Assembly (NCBI RefSeq): GCF_030687715.1
Contig: NZ_CP117445.1
Coordinates: forward strand, 4,205,501-4,269,500
Length of the DNA: 64,000 bases
Reading direction: 5' to 3'
DNA from: Pseudomonas sp. FP2196
GTDB taxonomy: Bacteria; Pseudomonadota; Gammaproteobacteria; Pseudomonadales; Pseudomonadaceae
Shown: in pieces, positions 19,945 to 27,747 of the stretch
Numbering within the stretch: position 1 is the stretch's first letter
Layout: each line of letters begins with the position of its first letter
The notes under the pieces: generated by a model
Databases searched by the model: none
Told to the model about the DNA's origin: nothing
What the model saw: only the letters and a program-made list of their open reading frames with translations
Program-made: the position numbers and the translations under genes

Positions 19945-21906
19945 ATGCCCGCCATCCACAAAATCCTGATCGCCAACCGCGGTGAAATCGCCTGCCGTAT
20001 CCAGCGCACCGCGCAAGCCCTCGGCTACCGCACCGTCGCCGTCTACAGCGATGCCGACGCCGACGCGCTGCACGTGCAAATGGCCGATCAAGCCGTGCAT
20101 GTCGGCACGGCACCGGTGCAGCAGTCGTATCTGAACATCCCCGCCATCCTCGACGCGGCTCGCCGCAGCGGTGCCGATGCAATCCACCCCGGCTACGGAT
20201 TTCTCTCGGAAAACGCCGAATTCGCACGCGCCTGCGAACAGGCCGGGCTGATCTTCATCGGGCCAAGCGCCGACGCCATCGAATTGATGGGCAGCAAGCG
20301 CCTGTCGAAACTCGCCATGCTGGATGCCGGCGTAGCGTGCATTGCCGGTTATCAAGGTGCAGAACAGGACGACGCAACGTTGCTGCGCGAAGCCGAACGC
20401 ATCGGATACCCACTGATGATCAAGGCAAGCGCCGGCGGCGGTGGACGCGGTATGCGTCTGGTGCACAACGCTGATGAGCTGCCTGCGCAACTGCGTACCG
20501 CCCGCTCTGAAGCCCTCAATGGATTTGGCAGCGACGAGTTAATCCTCGAACAGGCACTGATCGAACCGCGACATGTGGAAGTGCAACTGTTTGGCGATCA
20601 CCACGGCAATCTGATCTACCTTGGCGAACGCGACTGCTCTATCCAGCGACGCCATCAAAAAGTCATTGAAGAAGCGCCCTGCCCGGTCATGACCGCCGAG
20701 TTGCGCCAGGCCATGGGCGAAGCGGCGCTCAAGGCCGGGCGCGCGGTCAATTACGTCGGCGCCGGCACCGTGGAGTTCCTGCTCGACGCGCGCAGGCAGT
20801 TCTACTTTCTGGAGATGAACACCCGCTTGCAAGTGGAACACCCGGTGACTGAATTGATCACGGGGCTGGATCTGGTCGCCTGGCAATTGTCGGTCGCCGA
20901 GGGGCAGCCGCTGCCGTTGACCCAGGAGCAAGTGCTACTCCATGGTCATGCAATGGAAGTGCGGCTGTACGCCGAAGATCCGACGCAGGATTTTCTCCCG
21001 CAAACCGGCCGCATCGAAGCATGGGAACCGGCGCTTGAGCACGGCGCACGAATCGATCACGGCTTGTTCGAAGGGCAATCGGTCAGCCCGTTCTATGACC
21101 CGATGCTCGGCAAACTGATCGCTCACGGCGCCACTCGTGAAGAGGCGCGGCGCAAACTGCTGCGTGCGGTGCAGGATTGCGTCCTGCTGGGCGTGCAAAG
21201 CAACCAGCGATTACTCGACAACCTGCTGCAACATCCGCAGTTCATCAGCGGCGAATTCAGTACCGGATTCATTCCTCGGCACTTCAGCGATCACCCAAGC
21301 CTGAGCCCGTACGCACCAAGTGCCGAAGAACTGGCCATCGCCGCCGTCCTGTTTTACCAGGCATCCGCGCAGCAACATCGGGCGCCATTGAGCCACTGGC
21401 GCAACAACGCCAATGTACCGCTGCACTATCGGCTTGGCGTAGATGAGCAGAACTGGACCGTGCAACTGCTCAAGCTGGCGGGAGAGGTGATTCAGGTGCA
21501 AACCGCGGAACGCTCCCTTGAACTGAAACTGATCAATCACAGCGAAAAATCGGTCACGCTGGAAATCGACGGCCTGCGCCAACGCCATGCCTATCGCCTC
21601 GATGTCGGGCAACTCTGGCTGTTCACCCATCCCGGCAGCCTGCGCCTTGAGGATCGAACTCATGCCGTGATCGGCAGTCAGACCAGCGTCAGCTCCGGCA
21701 CCTTGAAAGCGCCGATGGACGGCGCCATCGTCGACGTCCTCGTCAGTGAAGGCAGTCCGGTCAGCAAAGGTCAGTTGCTGGTGGTGCTGGAGGCAATGAA
21801 AATGGAGCACCCGCTAAAGGCCGGCATCGACGGCGTGCTCAAGCGGGTGCAGGTCAAGGTCGGCGATCAGGTAAAAAATCGTCAGGTTCTGTTGCAGGTA
21901 GAGTAG
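19945..21906 (+). CDS. atuF: Geranyl-CoA carboxylase alpha subunit (biotin carboxylase/BCCP) AtuF
   Basis: A 653-residue biotin-containing subunit partnered with AtuC. The N-terminal biotin carboxylase domain runs to about residue 450 (ILIANRGEIACRIQRTA, HPGYGFLSENAEFARAC, the ATP-grasp glycine loop KASAGGGGRGMRLV, and FLEMNTRLQVEHPVTE). A linker region follows, then the C-terminal biotinyl domain with EAMKMEHPL, where Lys619 is the biotin attachment site. ATG at 19945 follows AAGGGAAGC. Position at the end of atuA-E distinguishes it from the leucine-pathway LiuD and acetyl-CoA carboxylase homologues. No atuG or atuH follows; the next gene is an unrelated exonuclease. Confidence 0.92.
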   Translation: MPAIHKILIANRGEIACRIQRTAQALGYRTVAVYSDADADALHVQMADQAVHVGTAPVQQSYLNIPAILDAARRSGADAIHPGYGFLSENAEFARACEQAGLIFIGPSADAIELMGSKRLSKLAMLDAGVACIAGYQGAEQDDATLLREAERIGYPLMIKASAGGGGRGMRLVHNADELPAQLRTARSEALNGFGSDELILEQALIEPRHVEVQLFGDHHGNLIYLGERDCSIQRRHQKVIEEAPCPVMTAELRQAMGEAALKAGRAVNYVGAGTVEFLLDARRQFYFLEMNTRLQVEHPVTELITGLDLVAWQLSVAEGQPLPLTQEQVLLHGHAMEVRLYAEDPTQDFLPQTGRIEAWEPALEHGARIDHGLFEGQSVSPFYDPMLGKLIAHGATREEARRKLLRAVQDCVLLGVQSNQRLLDNLLQHPQFISGEFSTGFIPRHFSDHPSLSPYAPSAEELAIAAVLFYQASAQQHRAPLSHWRNNANVPLHYRLGVDEQNWTVQLLKLAGEVIQVQTAERSLELKLINHSEKSVTLEIDGLRQRHAYRLDVGQLWLFTHPGSLRLEDRTHAVIGSQTSVSSGTLKAPMDGAIVDVLVSEGSPVSKGQLLVVLEAMKMEHPLKAGIDGVLKRVQVKVGDQVKNRQVLLQVE

Positions 21907-21976
21907 TCACCCAAGCGCAAACGCAGGGTTTGACTACGCTCTGATCTATCAGGACGCGGAAATCAGGAACCCTGCG

Positions 21977-22519
21977 ATGCCCCATTGGCTGGTCATTGAT
22001 CTGGAAGCCACCACCGACGAGGGTGGCTGGCCGGTTACAGAAATGGAAATTATCGAAATCGGCGCCACGCTGGTCGATCGTACCGGGCGCGAACAGGATC
22101 ACTTTCAGCGCTTCGTCAAACCCACGCGCCGGCCATTGCTGACGACGTTTTGTCGCGAGTTGACGCACATCACCCAGGCCAATATCGACACGGCGCAGCC
22201 TTTGACGGAAGTCTGGCCAGCGTTCGAGCGCTGGCTTGGCCAGCACCAAACGCGCCTCGAAGGCTGGGCCAGTTGGGGTGATTACGACCGCAAACAATTA
22301 CTGCAGGAATGGCAGCGGCTGCAACTCGACAGCGCCCTGAGCCGGGTGCCGCACATGAACCTCAAGCAGCGCTTCGCCAAAGCCCGGCGCCTGGAACGGC
22401 CATTGGGGCTCAACGGCGCGCTGCAACTGGCCGGCATGCAGTTCAGCGGTCAGCAACATCGGGCGCTGGAGGATGCGCGCAATACCGCACGGTTGCTGCC
22501 GCTGGTTCTGCCGCTTTAG
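21977..22519 (+). CDS. DEDDh-type 3'-5' exonuclease (ERI-1/KapD-like)
   Basis: A 180-residue exonuclease-fold protein. The acidic motif is LVIDLEATTDEGG at residues 5-17 (Asp9, Glu11), the middle motif includes WASWGDYDRKQLLQE near 92-107, and the C-terminal HRALEDARNTARL carries the His and Asp of DEDDh nucleases. This is the ERI-1/KapD class, which trims 3' ends of RNA or DNA; the natural substrate cannot be read from sequence. ATG at 21977 follows AGGAACCCTGCG. It begins 70 bases after atuF and probably has its own promoter; no functional tie to terpene use is apparent. Confidence 0.8.
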   Translation: MPHWLVIDLEATTDEGGWPVTEMEIIEIGATLVDRTGREQDHFQRFVKPTRRPLLTTFCRELTHITQANIDTAQPLTEVWPAFERWLGQHQTRLEGWASWGDYDRKQLLQEWQRLQLDSALSRVPHMNLKQRFAKARRLERPLGLNGALQLAGMQFSGQQHRALEDARNTARLLPLVLPL

Positions 22520-22590
22520 GGGCGTGACGGCGTTAATGGCCTTGTGCATACTGGCCGCCCCACTTTTTAGCCCTTTTCGAGGAATCGCCC

Positions 22591-22875
22591 ATGTTTAAAG
22601 TCAACGAGTACTTCGACGGTACCGTCAAGTCGATCGCCTTTGGCACCGCTGAAGGTCCGGCGACCATCGGCGTCATGGCCCCGGGCGAATACGAATTCGG
22701 CACGGCCCAGCGTGAAATCATGCACGTGGTGTCCGGCGCACTGACCGTCAAACTGCCAGACAGCAGCGATTGGGAAACTTTCGCCGCCGGCAGCCAGTTC
22801 AACGTACCGGCCAACAGCAAGTTCCAGCTGAAAGTTGCGGTCGACACCGCTTACCTGTGCGAATACCGCGGCTGA
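22591..22875 (+). CDS. ppnP: Pyrimidine/purine nucleoside phosphorylase PpnP (YaiE family)
   Basis: A 94-residue single-domain cupin of the DUF1255/YaiE family ([16 protein letters not shown] at the start, [20 protein letters not shown] in the middle, [18 protein letters not shown] at the end). E. coli PpnP cleaves a broad range of nucleosides with phosphate to give free base and ribose-1-phosphate. The length and motifs match the whole family. ATG at 22591 has the good ribosome-binding site GAGGAATCG. A strong terminator follows and is shared with the convergent MOSC gene. Confidence 0.9.
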   Translation: MFKVNEYFDGTVKSIAFGTAEGPATIGVMAPGEYEFGTAQREIMHVVSGALTVKLPDSSDWETFAAGSQFNVPANSKFQLKVAVDTAYLCEYRG

Positions 22876-22897
22876 GTCCACGGCTTTCCCCGGCGCA

Positions 22898-22934
22898 ATA
22901 AAAATGCCCGTGTCCAAAGACACGGGCATTTTTC
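22898..22934. terminator. Bidirectional terminator between ppnP and MOSC gene
   Basis: AAAAATGCCCGTGTC and GACACGGGCATTTTT flank a short CAAA loop, giving a GC-rich stem with A and T tails on both sides, suitable for ending both convergent genes. Confidence 0.9.
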
Positions 22935-22948
22935 ATTTCAGGGTTGGG

Positions 22949-23755
22949 TTATTCGAGTATCTCCACCGGCATCCCGACCTCAAGACGACCATTGCCGTCA
23001 TTCACCAGATTCTGCCCGAACATCGCGCCATCGGCCTGCCCGCGAGTCTTTTGCAGCGTCGCGAGCGGTTCGCGATCAGCGCTGCGCTCGCCGGTTTGCG
23101 GGTCGATGGTGGTGAGAATGCAGCGTGAGCACGACTTGACTACACGGAACTCGACATCGCCAATACGAATACGCTTCCAACTGTCTTCGGCATACGCATC
23201 GCTGCCTTCAATGACCAGATTCGGCCGGAAACGCAGCATTTCCAGCGGCCTTCCGACCTGTTGCGACAGGTGCTGCAGCGACGCTTCACCAATCAGCAAC
23301 AACGGAAAACCATCGGCGAATGCGACCTGATCGTCCTCCTTGCCATATCCAGCTTGCGTGGTACGCGCACGGTCCAGTGGCACCTGTACCAGACGGGTCG
23401 GCTTACCGATGAAATCGCTGACCCACTTCGCTGCGTCATCGCCAGCGTCCGGGACCCGCAAGGTATCACGCCAAATGGTCACGCCACGCAGTTCGGCACC
23501 GCTGTCCGGCACGGCGATTTCAATGGACGCATGCGAAGGGGCGCTGAGCGTCAGTCCGCCGTGGGCATTCCACAGTGCCGACAACTGGCTCATCTTCGCT
23601 TCTGCGCGCTGAGTCAGGAAACGCCCGCTGGCTTCGTCCACCAGCATCCAGCGTCGATCACCCTCAAGCCCCAGCTTGTCCAGGCTGATCCCTTGCAGAA
23701 CCTCGCCTTTGCCGGATTTCAACGGGTAACGATAAAGCGCGCTCAGACGCAGCAT
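22949..23755 (-). CDS. MOSC-domain protein (YcbX-like)
   Basis: A 268-residue protein with the MOSC N-terminal beta-barrel domain (LSALYRYPLKSGKGEVLQG, then GDRRWMLVDEASGRFLTQR near residue 33) and the MOSC catalytic core near residues 110-260 (FPLLLIGEASLQHLSQQVG, RFRPNLVIEG, and the cysteine segment VKSCSRCILTTIDPQTGE). The invariant Cys binds a molybdenum cofactor in characterised members such as E. coli YcbX, which reduces N-hydroxylated bases. Unlike E. coli YcbX there is no C-terminal ferredoxin domain here. The ATG at 23755 follows AGGGAGCTGGCC. The gene is convergent with ppnP. Confidence 0.85.
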   Translation of the reverse strand: MLRLSALYRYPLKSGKGEVLQGISLDKLGLEGDRRWMLVDEASGRFLTQRAEAKMSQLSALWNAHGGLTLSAPSHASIEIAVPDSGAELRGVTIWRDTLRVPDAGDDAAKWVSDFIGKPTRLVQVPLDRARTTQAGYGKEDDQVAFADGFPLLLIGEASLQHLSQQVGRPLEMLRFRPNLVIEGSDAYAEDSWKRIRIGDVEFRVVKSCSRCILTTIDPQTGERSADREPLATLQKTRGQADGAMFGQNLVNDGNGRLEVGMPVEILE

Positions 23756-23810
23756 GGCCAGCTCCCTGATGGGTAAAAAACGCCACCCTATACGAGCTTC
23801 ATCAACGAAT

Positions 23811-23837
23811 CAAAGGCTGACATGAAGTCAGCCTTTG
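23811..23837. terminator. Hairpin downstream of cheV
   Basis: CAAAGGCTGAC and GTCAGCCTTTG form an 11-bp perfect stem around the loop ATGAA. It lies just past the cheV stop codon and just upstream of the MOSC gene; there is no long T run, so termination is likely but not certain. Confidence 0.6.
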
Positions 23838-23847
23838 AGCAGGGCTA

Positions 23848-24783
23848 TCAGGCCGGCACTTCATCAAGCATCAGCCGCTGGCGGACCACATCGACCAGTT
23901 TGTCCGGCTGGAACTTGGAGAGGAAGTTGTCGCAGCCGACCTTCTTCACCATAGAGTCGTTGAAACTGCCGGACAGCGAGGTGTGCAACACTACGTACAG
24001 CCCACGCAGGCGTGGATCGTTGCGAATTTCGGTGGTCAGGCGATAGCCGTCCATCTCCGGCATTTCCGCGTCGGTGAACACCATCAGCAGTTTGTCGGTC
24101 ATGTTCACGCCGGTGTCGGCCCAGGCCTTGAGCATGTTCAGCGCCTTCAGGCCGTCGCTGGCAATGTGCATTTTCACGCCGAGCTGGCCAAGGGTGTCAC
24201 GCAATTGCGAGAGTGCCACGTTGGAGTCGTCCACCAGCAGCACTTCTCGGCCACGGGCACGTTCCAGCACCGGATCATCGAGCTTGTCGCGCGATACCTT
24301 GGCGTTGTACGGGACGATTTCGGCGAGCACTTTTTCGACGTCGATGATTTCCACCAACTGATCGTCAACTTTGCTGATCGCGGTCAGATAGTGCTGGCGG
24401 CCAGCGCTGGTCGGCGGCGGCAGAATGGCTTCCCAGTTCATGTTGACGATGCGATCCACGCCACCGACGAGGAAGGCCTGCACCGAGCGGTTGTACTCAG
24501 TGACGATGATGGTGCTGTTCGGACCGGGTACCAGTGGACGCATGCCGATCGCTTGCGAAAGGTCGATCACCGGCAAGGTCTGCCCGCGCAGATTGACCAC
24601 ACCGCAGACAAACGGGTGACGCTGGGGCATGAGGGTCAACTTTGGCAGTTGCAGAACCTCCTGAACCTTGAACACGTTGATCGCGAACAATTGGCGTCCG
24701 GCGAGGCGGAACATGAGAATTTCCAGGCGATTCTCACCCACCAGTTGCGTGCGTTGGTCTACCGTGTCGAGAATGCCGGCCAT
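23848..24783 (-). CDS. cheV: Chemotaxis coupling protein CheV (CheW + receiver)
   Basis: A 311-residue cytoplasmic adaptor linking chemoreceptors to CheA. The N-terminal CheW domain spans about residues 15-165 (ENRLEILMFRLAGRQLFAIN, CGVVNLRGQTLPVIDLSQAI), and a CheY-like receiver spans about 185-305 with acidic residues LLVDDSN, the phosphoacceptor Asp238 in FTDAEMPEMDGY and the Lys near the end (FLSKFQPDKL). The start is ATG at 24783, with AGGAG eight bases upstream, rather than an in-frame codon 33 bases further out. A near-consensus sigma-28 promoter lies upstream, so expression with flagellar genes is inferred. Confidence 0.93.
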   Translation of the reverse strand: MAGILDTVDQRTQLVGENRLEILMFRLAGRQLFAINVFKVQEVLQLPKLTLMPQRHPFVCGVVNLRGQTLPVIDLSQAIGMRPLVPGPNSTIIVTEYNRSVQAFLVGGVDRIVNMNWEAILPPPTSAGRQHYLTAISKVDDQLVEIIDVEKVLAEIVPYNAKVSRDKLDDPVLERARGREVLLVDDSNVALSQLRDTLGQLGVKMHIASDGLKALNMLKAWADTGVNMTDKLLMVFTDAEMPEMDGYRLTTEIRNDPRLRGLYVVLHTSLSGSFNDSMVKKVGCDNFLSKFQPDKLVDVVRQRLMLDEVPA

Positions 24784-24825
24784 CAATGACTCCTGGGCTT
24801 GTTCTGATGAATTCACTAAGAGGGG

Positions 24826-24852
24826 TTATCGGCTGTAAATGCCGAATCTTGA
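24826..24852 (-). promoter_or_regulatory. Sigma-28 (FliA) promoter of cheV
   Basis: The minus strand reads TCAA, 15 bases, GCCGATAA. The -10 part is a perfect match to the FliA consensus and the -35 part differs from TAAA at one base; spacing is exact. It lies about 45 bases upstream of the cheV start. Confidence 0.85.
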
Positions 24853-25236
24853 TCCCCGCAGAAATCACTATCAAAATGCCACATCAAGGCATTGATGTCA
24901 CATTAACATCATGCTTTACTGGCCCGGTGTTTTTCATCTGCTAAAGTCTTTGCGGCGCGACCTCGGTTTGCACGGTAGGTTCCCGCGCCTAAGGGATTCC
25001 CCTAGTAACAATCAGGCCCAACCTGATATTCGCAATATCCAATAGCCATTAATGTGACGCCATTCTCATTGCATGAACGGAGTCAGGCTATTGTGTGCGA
25101 TCGCAGTTCAGCGGAAACAAACCCTCTGGAACCTCTCAGCCTGTGTACCTGCACGTCTGGGCGCGATCTCCCGACAATTCACGATCGTCGTCACACACGG
25201 CATTCCCTCATCAGACATGACGTTGTGGAGATAAGC
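24853..25236. other. Gene-free leader with tandem dyads
   Basis: Between the cheV promoter and the next gene I see no coding frame with a good start. Three small dyads cluster at 24988-25039: CTAAGGG/CCCCTAG, ATCAGG-N5-CCTGAT (25011-25027) and GATATT-N3-AATATC (25025-25039). They overlap one another and may be operator sites or leader RNA structure. Confidence 0.45.
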
Positions 25237-25707
25237 ATGCCAATCGACCGTAAAGAGTGGGCGCAACGGTTCCCCGAATTTCTTGTCGAAGCTGAAACGC
25301 TCCTGGCCAAGTCCGAAGAATGCCTCAGTCATCTGCAACTGATCAGCAACGACAAGGACGCCATCGACTGCATGCTCAGCACGCTCCTCAAGCTTGCCAG
25401 CAGAGCTGAAGCCCTGGCGCTTGAAGCGATTTCGGAGTTTTCCCTGCATATTTACGACTTGCTCAATCTGGCTCAAGACCACGTCGACCTGCACCAACAG
25501 GCTCTGGATGCCTTGAAGGATTGCTTCACACTGATGGCCTGGCAACTTGAACTGGTCGACCAGAACACCGGACAACTGAGCCTCGATAACAGTGAACAAA
25601 CCTCGCTGATAGAGGCCTTCGCCTTTCAAGTTGGTCAACCCGAGTTTCAACCAGCGCTCACGGCCAAACGTTTGCCCCTCTTGTCCTTTTCGGAGCGCCA
25701 GGCCTGA
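25237..25707 (+). CDS. Small helical protein resembling a degenerate Hpt domain
   Basis: A 156-residue soluble, mostly helical protein of unknown function. Residues 12-80 follow the spacing of Hpt/CheA-P1 domains: FPEFLVEAETLLAKSEECL, then CMLSTLLKLASRAEALALEA and FSLHIYDLL. Where Hpt domains have the phosphorylated His of AHxLKG, this protein has Thr49 (STLLKLA), so it cannot act as a normal histidine phosphotransfer protein; Thr or Ser variants are known in ChpA, and FimL lacks the residue. ATG at 25237 follows TGTGGAGATAAGC; an open stretch upstream to 25054 lacks such a site. It is divergent from cheV. Confidence 0.6.
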   Translation: MPIDRKEWAQRFPEFLVEAETLLAKSEECLSHLQLISNDKDAIDCMLSTLLKLASRAEALALEAISEFSLHIYDLLNLAQDHVDLHQQALDALKDCFTLMAWQLELVDQNTGQLSLDNSEQTSLIEAFAFQVGQPEFQPALTAKRLPLLSFSERQA

Positions 25708-26197
25708 CAGGGTGTGACCCACTGCTGGCAAGAGCTGTCTCGCACCGTCCAATGTCGCAATTGAACAGTTCATACCTGCCAGCGACAAATCGAAATAAAT
25801 AATCACACCTGACAGAGGCGAATATTTCCAGCCGGGCTCAGGGTTTGCCTGTGTCTAAAGAACCCAACTTCAGGCAACACCGATATCTATCGATGACAAT
25901 AAATCGATTCCCCCCCCAGTTATGGAACTCGCGTCCAACATGTCGTGTTTGCTGACTCATTGGACATATATAGCGAACGCGACCAACGGTATCTTAAGTG
26001 GTATTATGCCGGCCACTAGTTGCCTTCAAGTTAATGGCACAGTGACTCCAGAGAAAGGCATTCTACGAAGTTGGCAGTCAAAATACGTACACTGAACCAC
26101 GTTGAAATCAATAACATAATTGACAGCATTTTCAGACAGAGACCCGCCAGCCACCGGCCGGTCTGCCCGCAGCGAAAATCCATTGGCTCCATCCGTT
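25708..26197. other. AT-richer intergenic region before the NarL-type pair
   Basis: This 490-base stretch has no convincing gene. It contains a run of eight C residues at 25910-25917, a small dyad ATCGAT...AATCGAT just before it, and AT-rich sequence (GGACATATATAGC near 25964) that could hold promoters for the sensor kinase gene. An alternative longer frame for the kinase enters at about 26120. Confidence 0.4.
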
Positions 26198-27091
26198 ATG
26201 TACGCCAGCCTCAAGTCGATCACAACATGGCCACCCTCCCGGGAAAATGCACGCCGGTTCACGCTCATACTGTGTATCGCGGCTACACTTGGCAGTCTGC
26301 TGACCTATGGTTTCTCCACACAAATCTGCCTGGGACTGTTGCTGCTGAACATCGCCGCCACCGCCTGCGTCTGGGTGCAATATCGGCTGTCGCGCAAATC
26401 GATCAAATTCCAGCCGCAAGAACTCGCTGACCGCCTGCTGGAAGTCCAGGAAAACGAACGCCATCGCCTCAGCCGGGAGCTGCACGACGATATCGGCCAG
26501 TTGCTGACGGCCGCCAAACTTCAGAGCGACTGGCTTAAACGGCGCATGCCGGAAGACTTGCAGGAGCAATGCACTGCACTTTGCGACACCCTTGAAGAAA
26601 CATTGAACAAGGTGCGCGATGTCTCGGCCATTCTCAATCCACGTCAACTGACCAGCCTCGGACTTGAGGCCAGCCTGCGTGCGCACCTGCTCAAGACTTT
26701 GACCAACACCAGCGTGCACTGGAGTCTCGATTGCCAGCAGCGCCTGAACGGTATTCCGGAAGAAATGGCAGTCGCCGCCTTTCGCATCACCCAAGAGGCC
26801 GTGACCAATATCCTGCGACACGCGCAGGCAAGAAATCTGTTGATACGCGTGCAACGCCTGCCAAAAGGCCTGACATTGCTGATCAGCGATGACGGAAAGG
26901 GATTCGCTCCGGCCGCGAATCCGGGTCGTGAAGGACAACGCGGCATGGCCGGGATGGCCGAACGGATCGAACAATTGGGTGGCACCCTGAGCGTCATCAG
27001 CGAACCGGGCAACGGCACTCAAATCGAAGCACTCTTCCCCTGGGCGCCTCGTGCGCTCGAGCGGGCCAGTACGAATAAGGTTATGCGTTGA
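26198..27091 (+). CDS. NarX/UhpB-type sensor histidine kinase
   Basis: A 297-residue inner-membrane kinase. Two hydrophobic helices occupy about residues 17-55 (LILCIAATLGSLLTYG, CLGLLLLNIAATACVWV), with almost no periplasmic loop. The HisKA_3 dimerisation domain has the phosphorylated His96 in SRELHDDIGQLLTAAK, and the ATPase domain has AFRITQEAVTNILRHAQA and DDGKGFAPAANPGREGQRGMAGM. Lack of a sensor loop suggests sensing within the membrane or through a partner. ATG at 26198 is the best start but its ribosome-binding site is weak; a longer start at 26120 is possible. The stop overlaps the regulator's start. Confidence 0.85.
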   Translation: MYASLKSITTWPPSRENARRFTLILCIAATLGSLLTYGFSTQICLGLLLLNIAATACVWVQYRLSRKSIKFQPQELADRLLEVQENERHRLSRELHDDIGQLLTAAKLQSDWLKRRMPEDLQEQCTALCDTLEETLNKVRDVSAILNPRQLTSLGLEASLRAHLLKTLTNTSVHWSLDCQQRLNGIPEEMAVAAFRITQEAVTNILRHAQARNLLIRVQRLPKGLTLLISDDGKGFAPAANPGREGQRGMAGMAERIEQLGGTLSVISEPGNGTQIEALFPWAPRALERASTNKVMR

Positions 27092-27747
27092 CTTGCAACT
27101 TACTTCTGGTGGATGACCACTCGCTGATCAGGGCCGGCGTGCGCGCTCTGGTGCTGGATATTCCCGGTTACGCGGTGATTGGCGAGGCCAACGACGGCTC
27201 GCAATTGCTCGAGATGGTCGAGCAACTGAACCCCGATATCGTGCTGCTGGACATATCCATGAAAGAAACCGGCGGCCTGGAAGCCCTGCAGCGGCTCAAG
27301 CGGGTACGTCCGCAGAGCAAAGTGCTGATCCTGTCGATGCACACGGACCCCGCGCTGATCATGCAGGCGCTGGAATCAGGCGCCCACGGTTATCTGCTCA
27401 AGGACACTACCGCCACCGAACTCGAGCACGCGCTGGAAGCCTTGCGCAACAACGAGCGTTACTTGAGTCCGGCCATCGCCCATACCGTGATCAACCAGGC
27501 GCTGACCCGCAATCAGAAACAACAGCCGGAAATCGCCGACTCGCACAATCTGACCGCCCGACAGTTGGAAATCCTGCGCTTGATCGTGCGGGGCAAATCG
27601 ACCCGGGAAATTGCCAACGGCCTGGGCTTGAGCATCAAGACTGTAGAGACCCACCGCTCGCAAATCATGAAGCGTCTGCAAATATACGATGTGGCAGGCC
27701 TGGTGCTGTTCGCCGTGCGCGAACAGATCATCAGTCTGGACGACTGA
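27088..27747 (+). CDS. NarL/FixJ-type response regulator
   Basis: A 219-residue DNA-binding response regulator, cognate of the preceding kinase. The receiver domain (1-125) has VDDHS, the phosphoacceptor Asp55 in IVLLDISMKET and LLKDTTA with its conserved Lys. The LuxR-type helix-turn-helix is at about 150-210 (LTARQLEILRLIVRGKSTRE, LSIKTVETHRSQIMKRL). The start is TTG at 27088, sharing bases with the kinase stop TGA, with AAGG eight bases upstream. Its last 17 bases overlap the end of the convergent lipid-kinase gene. Targets are not evident. Confidence 0.87.
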   Translation: MTCNLLLVDDHSLIRAGVRALVLDIPGYAVIGEANDGSQLLEMVEQLNPDIVLLDISMKETGGLEALQRLKRVRPQSKVLILSMHTDPALIMQALESGAHGYLLKDTTATELEHALEALRNNERYLSPAIAHTVINQALTRNQKQQPEIADSHNLTARQLEILRLIVRGKSTREIANGLGLSIKTVETHRSQIMKRLQIYDVAGLVLFAVREQIISLDD

